Of a stretch of 64,000 nucleotides of DNA, positions 20,876-30,403 are shown piece after piece. Below the pieces are notes generated by a model that saw only the letters and a program-made list of their open reading frames with translations, was not told the origin of the DNA and did no database searches. The stretch is from contig NZ_RKIJ01000013.1 in NCBI RefSeq assembly GCF_003752595.1, forward strand, positions 248,001 to 312,000, given 5' to 3'. The position numbers were made by a program, and so were the translations under genes. Positions within the stretch are counted from its first letter, which is position 1. The number at the start of each line of letters is the position of its first letter. The DNA is from Cellulomonas sp. PhB143. GTDB lineage: Bacteria; Actinomycetota; Actinomycetes; Actinomycetales; Cellulomonadaceae.

Positions 20876-21387
20876 ACCTGAACCGACATGTGGGCGAGCT
20901 GCACCGCCAGCTCGCCGTCGCGGCCGCGGCAGGCGGCGACGACGCCCGCGAGCTCGCCGAACGGCTCACCGCCCCGCTCGACGCCGCCGCGCGCCTCGTC
21001 CTGCTCGACGCGCTCTCGGAGGCCGCCGGCGAGATCTCCGCGGAGCTCGCGCCCGGGTCGGTCGACGTCCGCCTGCGCGGCGGCTCGCCCGAGTTCGTCG
21101 TCGCGGCGGCGCCCTCGCGGTCCTCCGGCGGGCCGACGCCGTCCGCTGCGCCCGCAGCCACGACCGGTGCGGACGCCGAGCCCGGCGCGACCAGCCGGAC
21201 CACCCTGCGCCTTCCCGACACGCTCAAGCAGCAGACCGAGACGGCTGCCGCCCGCGACGGCGTCTCGGTGAACACCTGGCTCGTGCGGGCGGTCACCGCC
21301 GCGCTCGAGCAGCCCGGCGACCGGCCCGACCCCCAGGCCCGGACCGACCCGCGCGGCACCGGCCGCGTCACCGGCTGGGTGCGCTGA
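20872..21387 (+). CDS. ribbon-helix-helix (HicB/DUF1778-like) DNA-binding protein
   Basis: 171 residues. The N-terminal 70 residues are helical and acidic (LHRQLAVAAAAGGDDARELAERL), then an Ala/Pro/Ser-rich linker follows. Residues about 110-145 form the DNA-binding domain: TTLRLPDTLKQQTETAAARDGVSVNTWLVRAVTAALE, with one beta strand and two helices as in HicB and Arc antitoxins. No toxin gene adjoins; instead a DUF4097 protein and an ABC exporter follow at spacings of 77 and 38 nt and then a 4-nt overlap. It probably represses its own operon through the repeats at its start. Confidence 0.85.
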   Translation: MDLNRHVGELHRQLAVAAAAGGDDARELAERLTAPLDAAARLVLLDALSEAAGEISAELAPGSVDVRLRGGSPEFVVAAAPSRSSGGPTPSAAPAATTGADAEPGATSRTTLRLPDTLKQQTETAAARDGVSVNTWLVRAVTAALEQPGDRPDPQARTDPRGTGRVTGWVR

Positions 21388-21408
21388 CCGCCCGGCCGCA
21401 CGCCGTGA

Positions 21409-21444
21409 CACCACCGGCACCACCGGCACCACCGGCACCACCGA
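21409..21444 (+). repeat. four tandem 9-bp repeats in the RHH-DUF4097 spacer
   Basis: CACCACCGG in four back-to-back copies; the last differs by one base. The array lies between the RHH stop and the DUF4097 ribosome binding site. It has no reading-frame role and could vary in copy number. Confidence 0.7.
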
Positions 21445-21464
21445 CCCACCACAGGAGCCCTGCC

Positions 21465-22307
21465 ATGCCCACCTTCCCCGCCCCGCAGCCCGTCCCGGTC
21501 CTCGTGGACGTGCCGTTCGCGAACCTGCACGTCGTGGCCGGCGACCGGGACGACGTCGTCGTCACGGTGCTGCCCACCTCGTCCTCGAGGCCGGGCAGCG
21601 TGCGCGCCGCCGAGGAGGTCCGCGTCGGACGCGACGGCGACGCGGTGACGATCGCCTGTCCCGGGTCGTGGAAGCAGCTCGTCCGACCCTTCGCCGCCGG
21701 GACCGCGGACATCACCGTCGAGCTCCCCGAGGGCTCCGAGGTCCGCGGCAGGACCGGCACCCTCGACGTCGAGGGCACCCTCGGCGTCGTCGAGATGACG
21801 CTCTCCGCCGGTGACGCCTGCGTGGGCGACGCCGCCCGGCTCAGCCTGAAGGTCTCGGCCGGCTCCGTCGTCGTCGGCCGCGTCACCGGCCCCGTCGACG
21901 TCAGGGCGGGCGCGGGAGCCGTGCGCATCGCTGCCGTCGAGGGCGACGCCACGGTGCGGGCGAGCAACGGCACCACCACCGTCGGCTCGGTCACGGGCAC
22001 CCTCGAGGTGCACGGGGCGCACGGAGACGTCGTCGTCGACCGGGTGCGCGGCGCCGTGACGGCCAAGACCGCCTCGGGCGGCGTCCGCGTCGGCCGCGTC
22101 GAGCGGGGCACCCTCACCCTGACCACCTCCTACGGCTCGATCGAGGTCGGCGTGCCCGAGGGCACCGCCGCCTGGCTCGACGTCGCCTCACAGCACGGGA
22201 GCGTCCGCAACCGGCTGGCGCCCGCCGCGGGACCCGGGCAGGACGAGGACACCGCCGAGATCCACGCCACCACCGGCTACGGCGACGTCGTCGTCCGCCG
22301 TCCCTGA
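21465..22307 (+). CDS. DUF4097 beta-solenoid protein
   Basis: 280 residues from the ATG at 21465 (AGGAG 7 nt upstream). The protein is almost entirely short beta strands in a repeated pattern (GTLDVEGTLGVVEMTLSAGDACVGDA, VTGPVDVRAGAGAVRIAAVEGDATVRAS, GTLTLTTSYGSIEVGV), the DUF4097/adhesin-like right-handed helix. It lacks a signal peptide and membrane segment, so despite the adhesin label it should stay in the cytoplasm. Function unknown; its place between an RHH regulator and an ABC exporter suggests a sensing or scaffolding role. Confidence 0.85.
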   Translation: MPTFPAPQPVPVLVDVPFANLHVVAGDRDDVVVTVLPTSSSRPGSVRAAEEVRVGRDGDAVTIACPGSWKQLVRPFAAGTADITVELPEGSEVRGRTGTLDVEGTLGVVEMTLSAGDACVGDAARLSLKVSAGSVVVGRVTGPVDVRAGAGAVRIAAVEGDATVRASNGTTTVGSVTGTLEVHGAHGDVVVDRVRGAVTAKTASGGVRVGRVERGTLTLTTSYGSIEVGVPEGTAAWLDVASQHGSVRNRLAPAAGPGQDEDTAEIHATTGYGDVVVRRP

Positions 22308-22345
22308 GACGTCCCCGCCGAGGAGACGCAGACGAGGAGACACCC

Positions 22346-23124
22346 ATGAGAACCGACCAGGTCCCCGCGATCCGGGTGCGGGGCATCGAGAAGTCGTTCG
22401 GGGACCTGCCCGTGCTGCGGGGCGTCGACCTGGACGTGGCCGCGGGCGCCGTCGTCGCGCTGCTCGGCGCGAACGGCGCCGGGAAGACCACGCTGGTCCG
22501 GATCCTGGCCACGCTGCTGGTGGCCGACGCGGGCACCGCGACCGTCCACGGCTTCGACGTCCGCGAGCAGGCCGCCGAGGTGCGGGCCTCGATCAGTCTC
22601 ACCGGTCAGTTCGCCGCGGTCGACGAGATCCTCACGGGCCGGGAGAACCTCGTCCTCGTCGCCCGCCTGCGCCACCTGCCCGTCCCGCGGGCGGTCGCCG
22701 ACGACCTGCTCGCCCGCGTCTCGCTCACCGACGCCGGCGACCGCAGGGCGTCGACCTACTCCGGCGGCATGCGCCGTCGGCTCGACCTCGCCATGAGCCT
22801 GGTCGGTGCGCCGCCGGTCGTCGTCCTCGACGAACCGACCACGGGGCTCGACCCCCAGGCCCGGATCGAGGTCTGGCACGAGATCAAGGCCCTCGCCCGG
22901 GGCGGCACGACCGTGCTGCTGACCACCCAGCACCTCGACGAGGCCGAGCGCCTCGCCGACCGCATCGCGATCCTGCACCGGGGGACGATCGTCCAGGACG
23001 GCACCCTGGCCGAGCTCACGGCGCTGCTGCCACCGGCCGAGGTGCAGCACGTCGAGAAGCAGCCGTCGCTGGAGGACGTCTTCCTCGCGGTGACGGGAGA
23101 GGCCACGACCGAGGAGGAGTCCCG

Positions 23125-23128
<4 letters not shown>
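22346..23128 (+). CDS. ABC transporter ATP-binding protein, DrrA-like
   Basis: 260 residues. Walker A GANGAGKTT (about residue 40), signature YSGGMRRRLD, Walker B VVVLDEPTTGLD, and the switch His in TTQHLDEAERLADR. The C-terminal extension ending SLEDVFLAVTGE is typical of the DrrA/daunorubicin-type exporter ATPases. It drives the permease encoded by the next gene, whose ATG overlaps this stop by 4 nt. Substrate unknown: drugs, lipids or peptides are all possible. Confidence 0.93.
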
Positions 23129-25600
<2,472 letters not shown>

Positions 25601-25601
25601 G

Positions 25602-26816
25602 TCAGCGCTGCAGCTCGGGGATCGCGGCGAGGTAGGCCAGCGCGTTGCGCCGGACCTCCTCGACCGAGTCGCCGCCGAACTTCTCGAGGACGGCCTGGGA
25701 GAGGACGAGCGCGACCATCGCCTCCGCGACGACGGCCGCGGGCGGGACGGCGCACACGTCCGAGCGCTGGTGCTGGGCGACGGCCTCGTCGCCGGACGCG
25801 GTGTCGACCGTGCGCAGCGCGCGCGGGACCGTGGAGATCGGCTTCATCGCGGCGCGCACCCGCAGCACCTCGCCGTTGGTCATGCCACCCTCGAGCCCGC
25901 CCGCACGGTTGGACAGGCGCCGGATGCCGCCGTCCTCGCGGACCATCTCGTCGTGCGCCGCGGAGCCGCGCCGACGCGCGGTGCGGAAGCCGTCGCCGAC
26001 CTCCACGCCCTTGATCGCCTGGATGCCCATGAGTACCCCGGCGAGGCGCGAGTCGAGCCGGCGGTCGGCGTGCACGTACGACCCGAGCCCGGTCGGTACC
26101 CCGTAGGCGAGCACCTCGACGACACCGCCGAGGGTGTCGCCGGCCTTGTGGCAGTCGTCGATCTCCGCGACCATCGCGGCCGACGTCGCGGCGTCGTGGC
26201 AGCGCACCGGGTCGGCGTCGAGCGCCGCGACGTCGTCGGGCGTCGGGAGCGCGGCGTCCTCCGGGACCTCCACGGGACCGACGGCCACCACGTGGGCCAC
26301 GAGCCGCACCCCGAGTGCCTGCTCGAGGAACCGCGCCGCGGCGGTACCGAGCGCGACCCGCGTCGCCGTCTCGCGCGCGGAGGCCCGCTCCAGGACCGGC
26401 CGGGCGTCGTCGAAGGCGTACTTGCGCATGCCGACCAGGTCGGCGTGCCCCGGGCGGGGCCGGGTCAGCGGGCGGTTGCGCGCGATCTCCCGCACGTCCC
26501 CCGTGCCGGCGTCGACCTGCAGGGACTGCGCCGGCACCGGGTCGGCCGACATCACGTCGACCCACTTGGGCCACTCGGTGTTCGCGATCTCGACGGCCAG
26601 CGGGCCGCCCTGCGTCAGCCCGTGGCGCAGCCCCCCGAGCACCCGCACCGCGTCCTGCTCGAACTTCATCCGCGCGCCCCGGCCGTAGCCGAGGCGGCGG
26701 CGCGCGAGCGCGTCCTGCACGTCCTTGATCTGGAGCTCGACGCCCGCCGGGAGACCCTCGAGGATCCCGACCAGCGCCTCGCCGTGCGACTCACCTGAGG
26801 TCAACCACCGAAGCAT
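25602..26816 (-). CDS. aroC: chorismate synthase
   Basis: Makes chorismate from EPSP using reduced FMN. 404 residues from the ATG at 26816 ([12 protein letters not shown]). The GTG two codons earlier is less likely because GGGAAGA sits 8 nt before the ATG. Signatures are [43 protein letters not shown] with [11 protein letters not shown], and [10 protein letters not shown]. First gene of an aroC-aroK-aroB unit. Confidence 0.97.
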   Translation of the reverse strand: MLRWLTSGESHGEALVGILEGLPAGVELQIKDVQDALARRRLGYGRGARMKFEQDAVRVLGGLRHGLTQGGPLAVEIANTEWPKWVDVMSADPVPAQSLQVDAGTGDVREIARNRPLTRPRPGHADLVGMRKYAFDDARPVLERASARETATRVALGTAAARFLEQALGVRLVAHVVAVGPVEVPEDAALPTPDDVAALDADPVRCHDAATSAAMVAEIDDCHKAGDTLGGVVEVLAYGVPTGLGSYVHADRRLDSRLAGVLMGIQAIKGVEVGDGFRTARRRGSAAHDEMVREDGGIRRLSNRAGGLEGGMTNGEVLRVRAAMKPISTVPRALRTVDTASGDEAVAQHQRSDVCAVPPAAVVAEAMVALVLSQAVLEKFGGDSVEEVRRNALAYLAAIPELQR

Positions 26817-26874
26817 GGGCACGATCTTCCCACGTCCGTCGCGGGCCGACGCCCCGCGACCGCACCGCGGGACG

Positions 26875-26892
26875 GCGGCGCCCCGGCGCCGC
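26875..26892. repeat. inverted repeat between aroC and the prepilin peptidase
   Basis: GCGGCGCC-CC-GGCGCCGC, 8-bp arms with a 2-bp centre, in the 166-bp divergent spacer. Too GC-typical to assign a role. Confidence 0.4.
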
Positions 26893-26982
26893 GCGGACGC
26901 ACGCGCCGCGGCGGCCGGCGAGCCCCCGGGAGCCTGTGGACGACGGACGACGCCCGGGTCGCCGGGCCGCTACCGTCGCGCC

Positions 26983-27666
26983 ATGACGGCACGGGGGACG
27001 ACGACGGAGCACGCCCCCTCGGCGGTGCGCACCCCGGGCGACCCGGGCCTCGTGCCACGCGCGGCGCGGCTCGCCGTCGGGTGGGCTGCCGGACGGGCCG
27101 CTCGTGCCCGCGCCGAGCTCGCGCCGCACCGCACGCCGGCTCTCGTGGTGGCGTGCCTGGCCGCCGCCGCCGCGGCCGTGTGGTCCGGCCTGGCCTGGCA
27201 GACCCCCGCCTTCGTGCTGCTCGCCGCGACGCTCGGCGCTCTGTCCGTCGTGGACGCCCGCACGCACCGCCTCCCGGACGCGGTCGTGCTGCCCGCGGCC
27301 GTCGCGGGGGCCTCGCTGCTCGCCCTCGCGGCGCTCGCGGGCGGCGAGCCTGCCGCGCTGGGCCGCGCGGCGCTGGGCGGGACCGTCCTCGCGGCGGTGT
27401 ACCTGGGCCTCGCGCTCGCCGCTCCCGGCGGGCTCGGCCTCGGCGACGTGAAGCTCGCCGCGCCCGTCGGCGCCCACCTCGCCTGGCTCGGCTGGACGCC
27501 CCTGCTGCTCGGCGGGGCGGCGGCGTTCCTGGTGGGCGGGCTCGTCGCTCTCGCGCTGGTCGTCGCCGGCCGTGCGACGCGCCGCACCGCGATCCCGTTC
27601 GGGCCCTGCATGGCCCTCGGCGCCGCCGTGGGCGCCGTGCTCGGCCCGGCGGCCGCACTCGTCTGA
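26983..27666 (+). CDS. prepilin peptidase (A24 aspartic protease), short form
   Basis: Cleaves type IV pilin-like leader peptides at the membrane. 227 residues with about six membrane segments after a 50-residue cytoplasmic N-terminus. The two catalytic aspartates are visible: D91 in SVVDARTHRLPD and D155 in GLGLGDVKLAA (G-x-G-D). The N-terminal methyltransferase domain of PilD is absent, as in TadV/CpaA-like enzymes. TACCGT lies 6 nt before the ATG. It lies alone on the plus strand between aroC and aroE; no pilin genes are in the window. Confidence 0.9.
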   Translation: MTARGTTTEHAPSAVRTPGDPGLVPRAARLAVGWAAGRAARARAELAPHRTPALVVACLAAAAAAVWSGLAWQTPAFVLLAATLGALSVVDARTHRLPDAVVLPAAVAGASLLALAALAGGEPAALGRAALGGTVLAAVYLGLALAAPGGLGLGDVKLAAPVGAHLAWLGWTPLLLGGAAAFLVGGLVALALVVAGRATRRTAIPFGPCMALGAAVGAVLGPAAALV

Positions 27667-27673
27667 GCCGGAG

Positions 27674-28519
27674 TCAGGCGGTCGCCCGCGCCGCCAGCTC
27701 CGCCTCGAGGGCCCCGTCCATCGCCGCCAGCGGCGCGTCGCTGCCCGTCATCAGGCGCACCTGCTCGGCCGCCTGGTGCAGGAGCATCCGCTCGCCGCCC
27801 ACGACCGTGCCGCACGCGGCGGCCCACGCCCGCGACAGCGCCGTCGGGCGCGGGTCGTAGACGACGTCGAGCAGCACCCCGTCGACCCGATCGCCCAGCC
27901 CCTGGGCGATCGGGTCGGCCGCATACCGGGGCATCGTGGAGACGACGGCGTCGGCCGTCGCGACGCGCTCGACCGCGCGGTCGAGGCGTTCGAAGGACGG
28001 CGTCACGCCCATCCGGTGCGCCGCGGACCGCAGGTCGCCGGTGCGGGCCAGCGAGCGGACCAGGACGCGCGGCGCGGTGCAGCCCAGCTCGGCCAGCGCC
28101 GCGAGGCTCGATGCCGCGGTCGCGCCCGCCCCCAGCACGACGGCGGTCCGCACCGGCCGGGATCCCAGGCCCTCGCGCAGCGCGGCGACCACGCCGTGCA
28201 CGTCGGTGTTGACCCCGACGCGCAGGCGGGCGGAGAGCAGGAGGGTGTTGACCGCACCGACGACCTCCGCGAGCGGGTCGACCGAGTCGAGCAGCGGCAG
28301 GACCGCCTGCTTGAGCGGCATCGTCAGGCTCAGCCCCGCCCAGGTCTCGTCCAGCGCTGCGACGAACCCCGGCAGGGACTCCTCCGTGACGTCGTGGCGC
28401 CCGTACTCCCAGCCCTCGAGCCCGAGCGCGGCGTAGGCCGCGCGGTGCAGCAGCGGCGACAGCGAGTGCGCGACGGGGTGGCCGAGCACCGCGGCCCGGC
28501 GCACGGCGCGTGCGCTCAC
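27674..28519 (-). CDS. aroE: shikimate dehydrogenase
   Basis: Reduces 3-dehydroshikimate to shikimate with NADPH. 281 residues from the GTG at 28519, which overlaps the mltG stop as GTGA. Motifs are VLGHPVAHSLSPLLHRAAY, the catalytic Lys in LSLTMPLKQAVLP, VGAVNTLLL, NTDVHGVVAAL, and the Rossmann turn [15 protein letters not shown]. Normal length. It is separated from aroC by the prepilin peptidase gene on the other strand. Confidence 0.94.
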   Translation of the reverse strand: MSARAVRRAAVLGHPVAHSLSPLLHRAAYAALGLEGWEYGRHDVTEESLPGFVAALDETWAGLSLTMPLKQAVLPLLDSVDPLAEVVGAVNTLLLSARLRVGVNTDVHGVVAALREGLGSRPVRTAVVLGAGATAASSLAALAELGCTAPRVLVRSLARTGDLRSAAHRMGVTPSFERLDRAVERVATADAVVSTMPRYAADPIAQGLGDRVDGVLLDVVYDPRPTALSRAWAAACGTVVGGERMLLHQAAEQVRLMTGSDAPLAAMDGALEAELAARATA

Positions 28520-29664
28520 CCGCCGTTCGCCGCCTGCCACTGGCGCAGCTCGTCCACGTTCTTCTGGTGCTCGGCGTAGGTGGACGCGAACTTCGTCTCC
28601 CCCGTGTCGAGGTTGACGGCCGTCCAGAAGATCCAGTCACCGTCCGCCGGGTGCACGACCGCGTCGATCGACGCCCGTCCCGGTGACGCGATCGGCGTCG
28701 GCGGCAGGCCCGTGTGCACGTACGTGTTGTACGGGTTCGACTCGTCCTTGAGGTCCGCGCTGGTCAGCTCCGTGCCCGGCTTGTCGAGGCCGTAGGCCAC
28801 GGACGCGTCGATCTGCAGCGGCATGTCCTGGTCGAGGCGGTTGTCGATCGCCCGCGCCATCATGGGCCGGTCGTCGGGGTCCTTGGCCTCGCGCTCGACG
28901 AGCGAGGCCTCGTTGAGCACCTTCTCCTGGTCCTTCTCGGCCACGCCCGCGTCCTGCAGCTGCAGCGTCGTCTGGGTGACCATGTCCTTGACGATCGACG
29001 CCGCGTCGGCGTCGGCGTCCAGGACGTAGGTGGTCGGGAAGAGCCAGCCCTCGTACTTGCCGTGCGCGACGGCGGGCAGTCCGGTCGCGTCGGTGTCCTT
29101 CATCGCCGCGTCGAACTGGTCGCGGGAGACGCCGGTGACCGACGTCGCCCGGTCGAGGATCTGCTCGACCGTGTACCCCTCGGGGATCGTCAGCTTGGTC
29201 TCGACGCGGTTCTCGTTGGCGACGAGCCGCTCGACGGCGTCCGAGGCCTTCATGTGCGTGAGCATCTCGTGCGTCCCCGGCTGGATCGACGACGAGCCGG
29301 GGTTCGCGCCGAACGCCTCGGTGAACGCGGCGGTGCTCTCGACGACCTCGGAGGCCACGAGCTCCTGGGCCATGACGGTGCCCGAGTCGCCGGGCTTGAT
29401 GGTCACGTCCACCGGGTCGTCGCCGGGGCCCGGGTAGTCCTGGGCGGCGGCGGGCTTGACGTCGTCGATGAACGAGAGCACCTGCTCGCGCAGGAACCAG
29501 CCCACCACGGCGAGGAACACCAGGAGCACCAGCAGCAGGAAGGCGGTCCTGCGCCGGCGCTGCGCCCGGCGCTTCCTGGCCCGACGCGCCCGCTGCGCCT
29601 CGGAGCGGCTCGGCACCGCCTCGGTCCGGTCGACCGTCGAGGTCCCCGCGAACAGATCGCTCAC
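28516..29664 (-). CDS. mltG: endolytic murein transglycosylase MltG
   Basis: Cuts nascent glycan strands at the membrane. 382 residues from the GTG at 29664, with AGGAGG 9 nt upstream. A basic cytoplasmic N-terminus of about 40 residues (RARRARKRRAQRRRR) precedes one membrane helix TAFLLLVLLVFLAVVGWFL. The YceG domain follows: ETKLTIPEGYTVEQIL, KYEGWLFPTTYVL, the catalytic Glu in VLNEASLVEREA, and YNTYVHTGLPPTPIASPG. It is flanked by aroE and ruvX as in other actinobacteria. Confidence 0.95.
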   Translation of the reverse strand: MSDLFAGTSTVDRTEAVPSRSEAQRARRARKRRAQRRRRTAFLLLVLLVFLAVVGWFLREQVLSFIDDVKPAAAQDYPGPGDDPVDVTIKPGDSGTVMAQELVASEVVESTAAFTEAFGANPGSSSIQPGTHEMLTHMKASDAVERLVANENRVETKLTIPEGYTVEQILDRATSVTGVSRDQFDAAMKDTDATGLPAVAHGKYEGWLFPTTYVLDADADAASIVKDMVTQTTLQLQDAGVAEKDQEKVLNEASLVEREAKDPDDRPMMARAIDNRLDQDMPLQIDASVAYGLDKPGTELTSADLKDESNPYNTYVHTGLPPTPIASPGRASIDAVVHPADGDWIFWTAVNLDTGETKFASTYAEHQKNVDELRQWQAANGG

Positions 29665-29740
29665 CGGCGCCGTCCTCCTGAAGTCTGTCGTGGTCGTGCC
29701 CACCGGGTGGCCCGGCGGGCGTCGCACCTGATCGGGTCCC

Positions 29741-30403
29741 TCACGGGCCGACGGGCTCGCCCGAACGTTGCCCCTGCGCACGCTCGACGTCAAGTGCCGA
29801 TTGCAGAATGATAACGGCTGCGGCCTGGTCGACGACAGACCGGTGTGTCCGTTCTGCCCGACCCGACTCGCGCAGCGCGCGGTGGGCGCTGACGGACGAG
29901 AGACGCTCGTCGGTCAGGCGCACCGGCACGGGCGCCACGAGCCGCGCCAGCCGGCGCGCGTAGGCGCGCGCGTGCCGGGCGGCCTCGCCCTCGCGACCCG
30001 ACAGGTGGCGGGGCAGGCCCACGTAGACGACCGCGGCGTCGCGCGCCGCGACCTCCGCGACGACGCGCGCGACGTCCGTCGGCGTGCCGGACGACGTCGT
30101 CGTGTCCCGGGCGAGCGTCTCGACCGGGGTCGCGACGAGGCCGTCGGGGTCGCTCGCCGCGAGCCCCACCCGCACGGCGCCGACGTCGACCGCCAGCCGC
30201 ACGCCCCGGACCACCGGCTCGGGGACCACCGGCTCCGGCGCCACCGGCTCCGCGGCCACCGGCTCCGCGGCCACCGCCTCGGGGACCGCGCCCGACGGGG
30301 CACCGCCCTGGCGCGAGCGGTCGCCGCCGCCGACGCGCGGGGTGCGCGGCTTGCGCCGGCGCCCCGCGGCGGGCGTCTCGCCCGACGGGTCCGTCCCGCT
30401 CAC
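29741..30403 (-). CDS. ruvX: RuvX/YqgF Holliday-junction resolvase-like protein
   Basis: RNase H-fold nuclease implicated in 16S rRNA 5'-end processing and recombination. 220 residues, longer than the usual 140-160, because of a 65-residue low-complexity N-terminal extension (Arg/Pro-rich, then repeated AEPV). The domain starts at RLAVDVGAVRVGLAASD (D73); VYVGLPRHLSG, the acidic LTDERLSSVSAHRAL, and VDQAAAVIILQ complete the active site. The GTG overlaps the alaS stop as GTGA. Confidence 0.92.
   Translation of the reverse strand: MSGTDPSGETPAAGRRRKPRTPRVGGGDRSRQGGAPSGAVPEAVAAEPVAAEPVAPEPVVPEPVVRGVRLAVDVGAVRVGLAASDPDGLVATPVETLARDTTTSSGTPTDVARVVAEVAARDAAVVYVGLPRHLSGREGEAARHARAYARRLARLVAPVPVRLTDERLSSVSAHRALRESGRAERTHRSVVDQAAAVIILQSALDVERAQGQRSGEPVGP
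30211..30285 (-). repeat. five 15-bp tandem repeats inside ruvX
   Basis: CCACCGGCTCCGCGG-type units in five in-frame copies (plus-strand reading). They encode pentapeptides of the A/P/V-EPV type in the N-terminal extension of RuvX. Confidence 0.8.

Noticed and set aside
20872-21387. HicB-type antitoxin of a toxin-antitoxin pair
   Set aside because: No HicA-like or other small toxin gene lies on either side; the neighbours are DUF2087 and DUF4097 genes.
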